A stretch of DNA of 64,000 nucleotides from Acidobacteriota bacterium (GCA_016700175.1 CP065003.1:3606001-3670000), one strand, 5' to 3'; positions 26,974 through 35,523 are shown, numbered from the stretch's first letter. Notes: a model not told the origin generated them from the sequence alone. Translations and numbers: made by a program.

Positions 26974-27279
26974 GAAGGACTGAGAAGAAAGGACTGAGGA
27001 CTGAGGAATCGGAACCCGGAGCGCGAGCGACGGGCTTGACGGATCGCGCGCATCTTGCAAAACGAGTGGTGACAACTCAGAAAGATCCTGGGGTCGCGTT
27101 CGAAGTGTTCAAGACGAGAAGTAGAACGGATTAGAAAGGGCTGATCCTGATACTTCAGTGCTCTTTAGTTTGTGATAGAAAGTTCCGTGCGGATTGTGGG
27201 AGTCCGTTGGTCAAAGGGTCCAGAATCTCCCACAAGCGATCGCATTCTCGATCTCTGTGGGAGAAAGGAGCATCTCCCA
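26974..27279 (+). promoter_or_regulatory. Spacer with CTGAG heptamers and a set of alternative hairpins before a four-helix-bundle gene
   Basis: 26974-27003 holds GGACTGAG repeats. A CGGAGCGC...GACGGGC unit lies at about 27007-27040. Just before the next gene are four mutually complementary segments: TTGTGGGAG (27194-27202), CTCCCACAA (27227-27235), TGTGGGAG (27256-27263) and CTCCCA (27274-27279). Pairing 1:2 (9 bp), 2:3 (8 bp) or 3:4 are alternatives. Pairing 3:4 puts the ribosome-binding site AAAGGAG in the loop next to the start codon. This looks like a cis-acting switch, as inference. Confidence 0.6.
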
Positions 27280-27660
27280 ATGACAGAACGTATTGAACGG
27301 TTCGAAGACCTGATCGCGTGGCAGAAGGCCCGTAAACTCGCATCCCGGATCTACGAGATTACGAGTGACGGCGATTTCGCGAAGGACTACGGGTTGCGCA
27401 ACCAGATCCAACGCGCCGCGGTTTCGATAATGTCGAACATCGCCGAAGGTTTCGAGCGCAGCCGTCCGGCGGAATTTGCGCAGTTTGTTTCTATAGCCAA
27501 GGCATCTTGTGCAGAAGTACGGTCCCAGTTGTACTTGGCATCGGACGTCGGGTACATTACCCGCGATGAACTTGCTGAGTTGATGAGGGATTCGCGAGAA
27601 GTCGGTCGGATTCTAGGCGGACTCCGACGGGGCATCGAAAAACGGAAGAATGTGAGTTGA
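27280..27660 (+). CDS. Four-helix-bundle protein (23S rRNA intervening-sequence family)
   Basis: 126 residues from ATG 27280 with AAAGGAG upstream. It begins MTERIERFEDLIAWQKARKL, followed by a helix containing QIQRAAVSIMSNIAEGFER and ending in LGGLRRGIEK. These are signature stretches of the family first found inside 23S rRNA insertions and widely spread as lone chromosomal genes. They form pentameric bundles; the function is unknown. There is no rRNA here. An earlier in-frame start at 27172 would span the hairpins and is rejected. Confidence 0.88.
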   Translation: MTERIERFEDLIAWQKARKLASRIYEITSDGDFAKDYGLRNQIQRAAVSIMSNIAEGFERSRPAEFAQFVSIAKASCAEVRSQLYLASDVGYITRDELAELMRDSREVGRILGGLRRGIEKRKNVS

Positions 27661-27802
27661 GATACTCCGGCGATTCCGTAGGCACATACTTAATTTGCTT
27701 TTCTTTAATTTGATGGATAGAGGACTGAGATAAGAACCAATCGAATTCGAGAATCGATCTCAGTCCTCAGTCCTCGGTCCTCAGTCCTTTCCACTCAAAA
27801 CT
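27661..27802. repeat. Inverted CTGAG/CTCAG heptamer arms before the DAACS gene
   Basis: AGGACTGAGAT (27721-27731) is the inverted complement of ATCTCAGTCCT (27757-27767). CTCAGTC heptamers continue to about 27788. The arms can form a long hairpin. No Shine-Dalgarno is seen before ATG 27803. Confidence 0.75.
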
Positions 27803-29218
27803 ATGTCTGAAGAAAAAGATCTCCGCGAAGACGAAGAACTCCCTCCCGACGAATACGAACGGGAACTGACGACCGACCTGGACGACGATACACCCGACAA
27901 GCCGAAGGGGATCCCGCTTCATACGAAGATCCTGATCGGGCTTGTATTTGGTGTCGTTGCGGGACTTATCGTCAACTGGACGATGGGCGGCGAGGATCCG
28001 CGCGTGGTCTCGATCGTCGAGAACTTCTCGCGTCCGATCGGACAGCTTTTCCTGAACCTTCTACTGATGATCGTCGTGCCGCTCGTCTTCGCCTCGCTGG
28101 TGGTCGGAGTCGCGGGAATCGGCGACATACGCAAGCTGGGCCGGATCGGTGCCAAGTCGTTCGGCTACACGCTGGTCATCTCGGCGATCTCGGTCGTGAT
28201 CGGTCTGACGCTTGCGAACACGATCGAGCCCGGAAACCGGATGGACAAAGGGACCCAAGAAGCGCTGAAGGCGAAGTACAGTTCGGAAGCGGGCGAGAGG
28301 GTCAAGGGCACGATGGCATCATCCGAATCAGACACTGCCCTGATGTCTGTAGTGAAGACTGTCGTACCGAGTAACGTGTTTAACTCGATTGCGGGCACGA
28401 ACCCGAACATGCTTCACATAATGTTCTTCGCCCTGATCGTCGGCATCGCGATCACCCTTGTTCCGGACTCGGTGACCGATCCGTTCGTCAGTTTTATGGA
28501 CGCGGTGTTCCAGATAACGGCGAAGATAATAGACATCATAATGAAGTTCGCGCCGTACGCCGTGGCGTGTCTTCTGTTCAACAATATCGCGCTGTTCGGG
28601 CTAGAGCTTCTGCAGTCGCTTGCGTGGTTCGTGGGGACGGTCCTGCTCGGACTGGGGATACACTTTTTCATCGTGTATTCGATCTCGGTCAAGTATCTTT
28701 CCAAGATCAGCCCGCTCGAGTTCTTCCGGCGGGTTCGGACGGTGATCCTGACCGCGTTCTCGACGAGCTCTTCGAATGCGACGCTTCCGACCGCGATCCG
28801 CGTTTCGGAAGAGAATCTGGGAGTTCCGAAGGACATCAACCGGTTCGTGTTGACGGTCGGCGCCACCGCTAACCAGAACGGGACCGCGCTGTATGAAGGC
28901 GTGACGGTTCTGTTCATCGCCCAGCTTGCGGGTTTCGATCTTTCGCTCGCCCAACAGCTGATGATCGTGTATCTGGCGATCCTCGGAGGCATAGGCACGG
29001 CAGGTGTTCCGTCAGGTTCGATACCGTTTATCATCGGGATCCTGGCTATGATCGGCATCGACCCGGCGCTGATCGCGATCATCATCGGCGTCGACCGCAT
29101 ACTCGACATGTGCCGTACGACGCTGAACGTCGTCGGCGACATCACGGCGGCGACGTACGTGGCCCGCTCGGAAGGCCACGAACTGCTGAAGAACGTGAGG
29201 CAGACGGAGCTGGCTTAG
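27803..29218 (+). CDS. Dicarboxylate/amino acid:cation symporter (DAACS family)
   Basis: 471 residues, an inner-membrane secondary transporter using Na+ or H+ to import C4-dicarboxylates or acidic amino acids. It has an acidic cytoplasmic N-terminus of about 40 residues, then the GltPh fold. Visible signatures are the serine-rich hairpin FSTSSSNATLPTA and the NQNGTALYEG motif (usual NMDGT-like), and the last repeat with VDRILDMCRTTLNVVGD. An insertion of about 60 charged residues around 150-210 is longer than in E. coli GltP and likely lies outside the membrane. Substrate cannot be fixed from sequence. Confidence 0.92.
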   Translation: MSEEKDLREDEELPPDEYERELTTDLDDDTPDKPKGIPLHTKILIGLVFGVVAGLIVNWTMGGEDPRVVSIVENFSRPIGQLFLNLLLMIVVPLVFASLVVGVAGIGDIRKLGRIGAKSFGYTLVISAISVVIGLTLANTIEPGNRMDKGTQEALKAKYSSEAGERVKGTMASSESDTALMSVVKTVVPSNVFNSIAGTNPNMLHIMFFALIVGIAITLVPDSVTDPFVSFMDAVFQITAKIIDIIMKFAPYAVACLLFNNIALFGLELLQSLAWFVGTVLLGLGIHFFIVYSISVKYLSKISPLEFFRRVRTVILTAFSTSSSNATLPTAIRVSEENLGVPKDINRFVLTVGATANQNGTALYEGVTVLFIAQLAGFDLSLAQQLMIVYLAILGGIGTAGVPSGSIPFIIGILAMIGIDPALIAIIIGVDRILDMCRTTLNVVGDITAATYVARSEGHELLKNVRQTELA

Positions 29219-29430
29219 TCAGTACTGAGAGATGAGAGATGAGAGATGAGTGCTGAGTTCTGAGATAACCTAGTCGCTAATCTCTGTGCTCAGCACTCAG
29301 CACTCAGTACTCAGTACTCAGCACTCAGCACTCAGCACTCAACACTCAGCACTCAGTCCTCAGTCCTCAGTCCTCAGCACTCAGTACTCAGCACTCAGTA
29401 CTCAGCACTCAGTACTCAGCACTCAGCACT
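29219..29430. repeat. Twenty-unit heptamer array CTCAG(C/T)(A/C) ending at the rhomboid start codon
   Basis: From 29221 come TACTGAG and GAGATGA heptamers reading CTGAG on the plus strand. Then 29289-29428 is 20 uninterrupted 7-bp units, CTCAGCA, CTCAGTA or CTCAGTC, with one CTCAACA. Two bases later is ATG 29431. The left arm is complementary to the right array, so the region can form a large hairpin. There is no room for a normal ribosome-binding site. No spacers, so it is not CRISPR. Confidence 0.93.
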
Positions 29431-30132
29431 ATGTTCCCCCTCGGCGACGACAATTCCGAAGTCATCATCACCCCGTGGGTGAACTACATCTTCCTCGCGG
29501 TGAATGTCCTTGTGTTCGTGTTCCTTCAGGGGCTGGGAGGGAACGACTCATTCACGTATGCTTTCTCGCTGGTTCCGCGTGAGATCGTCGACGGCGTCGA
29601 TCTCGCAGGGCCTCAGCTGATCGAGATTGGCCGGCAGACCGCCCAGATCGATCACGTCGCGACGCCGCTTCCCGTCTATTTCAACTTCCTCAGCTCGATG
29701 TTCATGCACGGCGACATAATGCACATCGTCGGCAACATGCTGTTCCTGTGGATCTTCGGGGACAACATCGAGAACCTGATCGGTCATATCCGGTTCGCGC
29801 TGTTCTATCTGTTGTGCGGTTTCGCGGCGGCGCTGGCGCAGGTCGCACTCTCGCCCGATTCGATAATTCCTATGCTGGGCGCTTCCGGAGCGATCTCCGG
29901 CGTGCTCGGGGGATACGTCCTTCTTTTCCCGATGAAGCCCGTCAAGGCGTTCATACTCAGGGTGTACACGACCGTTCCGGCCTGGATCGCCCTTGGGATC
30001 TGGATCGGCTACCAGCTCATTCTTGGATTTCTCACACCTGCGGGAACGCCGGGAGTGGCGTACGCGGCGCATATCGGAGGCTTCATCGCGGGCGTTGCGA
30101 CGATCAAGATCTTCGCCATCGGGCGGAAATAG
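29431..30132 (+). CDS. Rhomboid family intramembrane serine protease
   Basis: 233 residues with six or seven membrane segments. The catalytic Ser is in GASGAISG and the catalytic His in AHIGGF. The helix-2 motif HxxxN reads MHIVGNMLFLWIFGDN. It cleaves membrane-protein helices within the bilayer; the substrate is unknown. The first 30 residues match the short N-terminus of the GlpG-like prokaryotic group. The gene is bracketed by a heptamer array up to its start codon and a 9-bp array from the base after its stop. Confidence 0.92.
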   Translation: MFPLGDDNSEVIITPWVNYIFLAVNVLVFVFLQGLGGNDSFTYAFSLVPREIVDGVDLAGPQLIEIGRQTAQIDHVATPLPVYFNFLSSMFMHGDIMHIVGNMLFLWIFGDNIENLIGHIRFALFYLLCGFAAALAQVALSPDSIIPMLGASGAISGVLGGYVLLFPMKPVKAFILRVYTTVPAWIALGIWIGYQLILGFLTPAGTPGVAYAAHIGGFIAGVATIKIFAIGRK

Positions 30133-30678
30133 TTGACTGTGTTGGCTGGGTTGGCTGAGTTGACTGAGTTGACTGAGTTTGGTGAGTTGGCCGAGTTTGG
30201 TGAATTGACTGAGTCGGCCGAGTTGTTGGCGCTGGCCGAGGGCCGCTTCTTTCGGGCTATTCACGTGTTAGCGCCGCACATCGCGTAGCGATGCCGTATC
30301 TTAGCCGTGGCCTTCAGGCCTCGGTAACGGGCGACAACCGATCCCAGCCGCGTAGCGGCGTTTTATCCGAACGCCGGATTCCCAAGAGCGCCATCGGCGC
30401 GAAATGTTAATAGCTTGCAAGAGCCCCATACCCGCTTAGCGCCGTAGGTGCGACACGTCTGTAGAATCGGTTGCCAAATGGAATTCCCAAGTCGCCTAGC
30501 GACGTCTCGTCTCGACGCCGCTATCGCGGCTTTGGATCATATAGGGAAGCGTGCTACAGACATGTCGCTCCTACGGAGCTCAAGAATAGCGTGTCGGCCG
30601 AATGCTATTAACATCGCGCTCCTACGGAGCAATCCATTGGTCAATGTTCGATGGGCAATGGTCAATGAATTCCGATCC
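30133..30678. repeat. Nine-bp tandem array and palindromic repeats after rhomboid
   Basis: No gene is seen. 30133-30240 is about 12 units of a 9-bp repeat (TTGACTGAG, TTGGCTGAG and variants) that begins directly after the rhomboid TAG. Next is an inverted, partial composite cassette (about 30278-30360, with palindromes ATCGCGTAGCGAT and GCCGCGTAGCGGC). Then 5-3-5 palindromes with tails at about 30388, 30440, 30551 (inverted) and 30600 (inverted), and CAATG-type repeats at 30634-30668. Confidence 0.85.
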
Positions 30679-31845
30679 TCAGTCATTCAACTTCTCTTCC
30701 AGCTCCTTCACCCGCCTTTCGTAGTAATCCCTGTTCGCAAGATCGAACTCCTTCGCCAGTGATGCCGCTTTTCTCGCCGCGTCCGTTGCTTCCTTAAGAT
30801 CGCCTTTCTTCTCGAGGCCCTCCGAGAGGCTGTCCCAGGCGTTCGCGGAGTACGGATTTTCCTTAACATTCCGGCGAAATAAAACAATTGCCTCGTCCGT
30901 CCTGCCCTGCGCCATTGCCTCGTACGCGAACTCGTTCACTACACTTTCGGGGACCGGGAAGGTCCATCCGAAAGTCTCGGAAACTTTTCTGAAATGCTCT
31001 TCGGCGAAGGCGAATCCCTTCGGTATGTCGTCGTTATGAAAATGGTAGCCCTCAAAGAGCCTTCGGAGCGCGTCGATCTGCGCCAGCAAAGCCATTCCGG
31101 AATGCGTTTCATTTGGAAACGGCCGCTCGAACCAACGGAACCCTTTCGGCGACTTTGTCTTCAGGGTCTCGACGAGTTTGTTGTAATCCTCAAGCGGCCT
31201 CCCAAAGTCGTCCGACCTCGCGACATATAGAAAATTCTTCAACCCCGAGGTCTTCTCGAACGAAGCCTCGAGCGACCTCTGAGGCAGGTTGTTGTCCCAG
31301 TCGAGGCTTGGAGCCAAAGCCATGTACGCCTTGAAGAGCGAAGGCTCGTCCGTCAGGCAGTACAGCACGAACTGCCCGCCTGCGGAGTGCCCGCTTAGCG
31401 CCCGGAATCCGTTGGTTCGGAAAGACTTATCGATCTCAGGGATGAGCTCTGAAGAGAGAAACTTCTTGAAGTTCTTCGCGCCGCCCCCGCCGATCCACAT
31501 CTCCGGCCAGTCGGTCTGCGTGAAATCGCGGACCCGGACCGTGCTGTCGATGCCGACCACGATCATCTCCGGGATCTCGCCGTTCCGGGCGAGAAATTCC
31601 GTTGAAACGGCTGTGTGAAGAAACTGCGTCTGGCCGTCGAGAACGTACAGCACGGGATACCTGCGGTCCTTTGCCCATCGGTAGCTCTCGGGCAAATGGA
31701 CCTTGTACGTGCGCTTTTCGGAGAGTACGTTCGAGTTGATCTCGAAAGATTCTCCGACTGTGATCTGTGAAAACACCGAAACGGCAAGAAACACAAGAGT
31801 GAGCGGGATCGTAGAGATAGTCCGCATTGGGTACATGACTTTCAT
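30679..31845 (-). CDS. Exported esterase (Fes/esterase-D type alpha/beta hydrolase) with C-terminal TPR-like tail
   Basis: 388 residues. A signal peptide (about 1-27, FLAVSVFSQ) precedes a PF00756-type hydrolase domain. It shows YPVLYVLDGQ, the nucleophile elbow GHSAGG, and later Asp and His (SDDFG, HSGM). Residues about 300-385 form one or two TPR-like helix pairs (GRTDEAIVLFRRNVKENPYSANAW). Secreted esterases of this type cleave acyl esters, for example of siderophores or polysaccharides. The start ATG is 3 bases after the stop of the upstream SUKH gene, so the two are an operon. The TGA stop lies inside a GACTGAGGA repeat. Confidence 0.86.
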   Translation of the reverse strand: MKVMYPMRTISTIPLTLVFLAVSVFSQITVGESFEINSNVLSEKRTYKVHLPESYRWAKDRRYPVLYVLDGQTQFLHTAVSTEFLARNGEIPEMIVVGIDSTVRVRDFTQTDWPEMWIGGGGAKNFKKFLSSELIPEIDKSFRTNGFRALSGHSAGGQFVLYCLTDEPSLFKAYMALAPSLDWDNNLPQRSLEASFEKTSGLKNFLYVARSDDFGRPLEDYNKLVETLKTKSPKGFRWFERPFPNETHSGMALLAQIDALRRLFEGYHFHNDDIPKGFAFAEEHFRKVSETFGWTFPVPESVVNEFAYEAMAQGRTDEAIVLFRRNVKENPYSANAWDSLSEGLEKKGDLKEATDAARKAASLAKEFDLANRDYYERRVKELEEKLND

Positions 31846-31848
31846 CTC

Positions 31849-32421
31849 TTATTCGTAGACGCCCTTTGGCGGGATCACAAGCTGCGTTTGCACAAATTGA
31901 TTGAATGGCACAAACGCCCTTCGAACGTGAGTCCCTGCCTCAGCCCCGGTGGCCTCTCTACCACATTCAACCAACCAATCGATCGCTTCCGTTAGGTTTG
32001 TACCGATCAGGAGGGCCGATTCCTCCTCGTGAGGGAGCACGAATAGTTTTTCAGGCGCGTCCGGATGGAAAATCACAACATCCCCAATGTCGTTGTCGCA
32101 CATGGCAATGCTCTCAATGGCCTCATTCTTAGGAAGAATGTCCTCGCTTCTTTCCCAAAACCAGTATTCGGACAAGAACTCCTGCCGATCTTTATTGCCC
32201 GACAGGATCTCGGAAGGCATCAGGACCTTGATCGCCGTGTTCCAGCCGTAGTAAGTGCCTTTGCCGAGGGCCGTAACGAATTCACGATAGCCATCCGGGA
32301 ATGACGCGCCCAGCAGATCCTCAGCCTTCTTTACCTCGTCAAAAGTAGCCAAAGTCAATCCCACACGCGGAGCCAGACCGCGATCGGCGTAAGGATCGAT
32401 GATCTCGATATCTTCAATCAC
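31849..32421 (-). CDS. SMI1/KNR4 (SUKH) family protein
   Basis: 190 residues from GTG 32421 with GAGAAGAG upstream. The core LLGASFPDGYREFVTALGKG, followed by a Trp-rich middle and FHPDAPEKLFVLPHEEES, matches the SUKH fold. In bacteria this family is often an immunity protein against polymorphic nuclease toxins, but many members stand alone. No toxin gene is adjacent. It is coupled to the esterase gene downstream. Confidence 0.78.
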   Translation of the reverse strand: MIEDIEIIDPYADRGLAPRVGLTLATFDEVKKAEDLLGASFPDGYREFVTALGKGTYYGWNTAIKVLMPSEILSGNKDRQEFLSEYWFWERSEDILPKNEAIESIAMCDNDIGDVVIFHPDAPEKLFVLPHEEESALLIGTNLTEAIDWLVECGREATGAEAGTHVRRAFVPFNQFVQTQLVIPPKGVYE

Positions 32422-32810
32422 TACTCTTCTCTCAGGGCCACGTGAAGTCGATGGGCTGGTCCATGGCTCCAGCTCCGTAGGAGCGACATGTCTGTAGCAA
32501 CAAGCGCCAGAAAGATATTCCGAGTCGGGTAGCGACGTGAAGCGACGCCGCCGCTAAAGCGGCTGGAAGCGTATTGGCCGCGATTCCCGTGGCCTGAAGG
32601 CCACGGCTAAACTAATGCTGTCGCTACGCGACGGCGAGCTCCCGGATCTTGTCTTCTGCGTCTTCGCGCCTCGGCGGTGAAGAAATATCTGCCGCCGCTG
32701 ACGCGGCTGGTAAAAAGGGGGTCCGACACCCGTGGCCTGAAGGCCTCGGCTAAGCTAATGCTGTCGCTACGCGACGCTCAGTCCTCAGTCCTTTCCACTC
32801 AGTCCTTCAT
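32422..32810. repeat. Composite palindrome cassette (complete copy) and partial copy
   Basis: A 163-bp cassette (32471-32633) holds, in order, GCTCC-GTA-GGAGC with tail GACATGTCTGTAGCA, a GTCG(G/C)GTAGCGAC palindrome, GCCGC-TAAA-GCGGC, CGTGGCC-TGAA-GGCCACG and CGCTACGCGACG. A partial second copy (about 32690-32774) repeats the last three parts. CTCAGTC heptamers (32777-32808) then abut the 3' end of the minus-strand methyltransferase gene. No gene is seen. Confidence 0.88.
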
Positions 32811-33626
32811 TCACACCCGCACGGTCACCTTCAGGTAGGTAGCCGGGATAGATGTCGAGCCGTTCGGGCTTCTGTTCTGAGCGTTAGCCATCTCGATCAG
32901 TTCCGCGTGAAGCGCGTCTTCCTTTCCCTGGTTACGGGCGGCCTCGTATGCGTTCATCGTAGGCCCGTACCAGGTCCTCATCGCCTCGATGAAATCCGCC
33001 GGAGACTTGTCTTCGGACTTGAACGTGAACACACCCTTTTCGGTCGAGATATTCTCCGCGGGGATTCCCGCCGCTTCGAAGCGGTCGATGATATGCGACT
33101 CGACGCCCCACGTCATAGGGCTGACGAATCCCTCCGGCGGAGGAGGCGAGTAGGCCGAGCCGATCTGCAAAAGCAGCGACACGAACGATGTCTGGTCGCC
33201 CGGGATCCAGTTCCCCATAATGATGCGCCCCCCGGGCTTCGTCACGCGGACCATCTCCTTAGCGACGTCGAACGGATCGGGCGCGAACATCGCACCGAAG
33301 CAAGAGTGCACAAGATCGAACGAATCGTCTTCCAGGTCGCGAAGATCGCGCGCGTCGCCTTCCTGGAATCTCGCATTCGCAAGCCCCGCCGCGGTCGCAC
33401 GAGCGTTCCCCGCCGCGACGAGATTGCTCGCGATGTCGACTCCGAGCACGTCTGCGCCGAGTTCGGCCAGCGGAAGCGCCGTCGTCCCGTCGCCGCAGCC
33501 GAGCTCAAGCACTTTCATTCCGGGCGTGATTCCCAGCGAGTTCGCGACTTCGCGGCCCGAATCCCGCATATATGCGGCTATTTCCGAGAAATTGCCCTTT
33601 TCCCACAAAGCTTTATTAGCGTTCAT
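32811..33626 (-). CDS. Class I SAM-dependent methyltransferase
   Basis: 271 residues from ATG 33626 with GAGGAAAAAT upstream; an earlier in-frame start at 33665 has no such site. Motif I is VLELGCGDGTTALPLAELGA, the acidic end of strand 2 is GVDIA, then GDARDL, and post-motif VTKPGGRIIMGNW. The fold resembles UbiE/type 11 enzymes. Substrate unknown. It is a single gene between repeat spacers. Confidence 0.9.
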   Translation of the reverse strand: MNANKALWEKGNFSEIAAYMRDSGREVANSLGITPGMKVLELGCGDGTTALPLAELGADVLGVDIASNLVAAGNARATAAGLANARFQEGDARDLRDLEDDSFDLVHSCFGAMFAPDPFDVAKEMVRVTKPGGRIIMGNWIPGDQTSFVSLLLQIGSAYSPPPPEGFVSPMTWGVESHIIDRFEAAGIPAENISTEKGVFTFKSEDKSPADFIEAMRTWYGPTMNAYEAARNQGKEDALHAELIEMANAQNRSPNGSTSIPATYLKVTVRV

Positions 33627-33852
33627 TATTTTTCCTCGATGGAATGTTACTTCCGGATTCTTCATCCGGAAGAGAAGACGGATATCTTAACGAGAAAAGG
33701 ACAGCCGGGCAGGAGAAATTACATCGCGGCGGCCGGATCTCAGCGCCATCGGCGCGAAATGTTAATAGCCTTCAAGACCGCCCGATCCTCAGTAGCTCCG
33801 CAGGAGCGAAGTGTCTGTAGCAACGATATCCAAAACGATAGTCCCGACCGTT
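33627..33852. repeat. Spacer with two 5-3-5 palindromes
   Basis: GCGCC-ATC-GGCGC with tail GAAATGTTAATAGC (33743-33769) and GCTCC-GCA-GGAGC with tail GAAGTGTCTGTAGCA (33795-33822). A CCTCAG element lies between. No gene is seen. Confidence 0.8.
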
Positions 33853-34347
33853 TCAGCCGAGAATCGCGGAAACAAGAAAGAAAGCCGCAATCAGGACGGG
33901 AATTCCGACGATGATCGCGACGATCACCCAAACCGTTTTCGCTGCGGAGATAACTCCGATCTGTTTCTGCGCTTCGGCGGGCTCGAGATGCAGAAGGCTC
34001 GCGTCCGGACGCAGCGAACCCAGCATTTCGATCAAACGGACGAAGGCCTCGTCTCCTTTCAGAACAAACAGACGCTTCTTCTCCAGCCGCCCGCCGTCGT
34101 CATAAGAAAAAATGAACTCTGAATCGTATGAGTTATCCGGTGCGAGTTTCGCCCCAGCGAGGTTCTGAGCGCCGATCGTCGGCACGAGGCAAAACTGCCT
34201 GAGGCCGGCGATTGGGATATCGATGATCCGCTCTTTGTCTGCGAGTCCCTTGCCTTTGGTTCGAACGCGAAGCCGCTCGGAGGTCAGGACGATCTCGGCG
34301 CTCGACGTGGAATGGTCGATCGAATAGGTGAATTGGTCCTGTGACAT
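33853..34347 (-). CDS. Conserved-looking hypothetical protein with C-terminal membrane anchor
   Basis: 164 residues with GGAGGAGCCGCACG before ATG 34347. Residues about 1-125 are beta-strand-rich with a possible PH-like fold (VLTSERLRVRTKG, EFIFSYDDGGR, KRLFVLKGDEAF). The last 25 residues are one hydrophobic helix (VWVIVAIIVGIPVLIAAFFLV). This is a tail-anchored design with the main domain in the cytoplasm. No family could be named. Confidence 0.7.
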   Translation of the reverse strand: MSQDQFTYSIDHSTSSAEIVLTSERLRVRTKGKGLADKERIIDIPIAGLRQFCLVPTIGAQNLAGAKLAPDNSYDSEFIFSYDDGGRLEKKRLFVLKGDEAFVRLIEMLGSLRPDASLLHLEPAEAQKQIGVISAAKTVWVIVAIIVGIPVLIAAFFLVSAILG

Positions 34348-34915
34348 CGTGCGGCTCCTCCGGCGGCGGGCTAATTTGGGCAGAGAAGAATAGCACGAAA
34401 ACCGGGAACTTATGGGAGAAAGAAAGCAGTTCTATTCATTGGTCATTGTTCAATGGGCAATGATCAATGCTGCAAGCCCGCCGGATCGCCTGGTCCTGTC
34501 AACGCCATAGCCGCGAAGTGTTAATAGCTGCCCGGAACGCCTGGCCCTGCTTGCGCCATCGGCGCAACATGTTAATAGCTAGTCCCATCACCATACGTCT
34601 ATGAGCTCCATAGGAGCGACATGTCTGTAGCAACGAATGCCAAAACAGACCCCAAGTCGCGTAGCGACGGCAGGTCGCGACGCCGCTAGCGCGGCTGGGA
34701 ATGGCTCTGCCTCGACACCCGTGGCCTGAAGGCCACGGCTATGATACGGCATCGCTACGCGACGCTCGGTCCTCAGTCCTTTGCTCTCAGTCCTGAAGCG
34801 CTACAAACATCCCGCTCCTACGGAGCTCCGGAGCCGCGCACGAGCCGAATGCTATTAACATCGCGCTCCTACGGAGCGATCCATTGATCATTGGCCAATG
34901 TGCAATGAGCATTGA
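34348..34915. repeat. Composite cassette (complete copy) and flanking palindromes
   Basis: CAATG-type repeats at 34434-34470. Two GCGCC-type palindromes with GTTAATAGC tails lie at about 34500 and 34552. The complete 161-bp cassette is at 34604-34764, followed by CTCAGTC heptamers (34769-34793). Inverted GCTCC palindromes lie at about 34803 and 34847, and CAATG-type repeats at 34882-34917 touch the end of the next minus-strand gene. No gene is seen. Confidence 0.87.
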
Positions 34916-35284
34916 TCACACGTGCTGATCGATCAGGATCGTATTCCCGTCCGGATCCGTGATCATAAAGCTCGCGGGGCCGGATTCGCTTTCGATATCG
35001 TCTCCCGCATCGACTCCGTTCTCTCGAAGCGACGCGTGGATCTCGCGGGCATCCTCAAAGTCCTCGAGGTTCTGAGCGTCCTGGTCCCAGCCTGGGTTGA
35101 ACGTCAGTATGTTGCCCTCGAACATCCCCTGGAAGAGGCCGATATTCGTGCTGCCGTTCTTCATTATCAGCCAGCCCTGGTCCTCGTCTCCGTGATACTT
35201 CTCGAACCCGAGCTTCTCATAGAATTCCTTTGACGCCTGCAGGTCTTTCACCGCGAGGCTCACCGAAAAACAACCTAGTTTCAT
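34916..35284 (-). CDS. VOC/glyoxalase family protein
   Basis: 122 residues from ATG 35284 with AAAGGAG upstream. The two beta-alpha-beta-beta-beta modules are visible: MKLGCFSVSLAVKDLQASKEFYEKLGF and, after the linker, PASFMITDPDGNTILIDQH. Members include glyoxalases, dioxygenases and antibiotic-resistance proteins. No substrate can be assigned. The first metal ligand position is not clearly occupied. Confidence 0.88.
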   Translation of the reverse strand: MKLGCFSVSLAVKDLQASKEFYEKLGFEKYHGDEDQGWLIMKNGSTNIGLFQGMFEGNILTFNPGWDQDAQNLEDFEDAREIHASLRENGVDAGDDIESESGPASFMITDPDGNTILIDQHV

Positions 35285-35523
35285 GATTTCTCCTTTTACT
35301 GTAATTAACCGCATAGGGCCGGAAGGGGAATCAACGCGAAGGTCGCTAAGGCCGCGAAGATCATTGGGCCGGTTCTTGTCGCAATCAGCTTAACTTCCAA
35401 AGCCGTATCGACCCGTTGATCTGGAAGAAAGCAATAGCTCTCTTTGCGACCATTGCGTCCTTTGCGTTGATCCTTAATTTCCGAATCTCCGCGTTCCCTG
35501 TGGTCTCTGCGGTTCAACTTGCT
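35285..35523. repeat. Spacer with inverted CGCAGAG/CGCGAAGG-type repeats
   Basis: AACGCGAAGGTCGCTAAGG (from about 35332) and AACCGCATAGG-like parts read one way. CCTTTGCGTTGATCC and CTCTGCGGTT read the other way near 35460-35518. Related units lie at 25520, 32650 and 40748. Such words recur in spacers of unrelated bacteria. No gene is seen. Confidence 0.65.

Noticed and set aside
27172..27280. Longer N-terminus for the four-helix-bundle protein
   Set aside because: The extension spans the hairpin segments, has no Shine-Dalgarno and does not match the family start.
29289..29428. CRISPR array
   Set aside because: Units are contiguous 7-mers with no spacers and there are no cas genes.
29286..29582. 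A frame translating the heptamer array into LSTQHSALSTQHS repeats
   Set aside because: It is a by-product of the repeat and overlaps the rhomboid gene in another frame.
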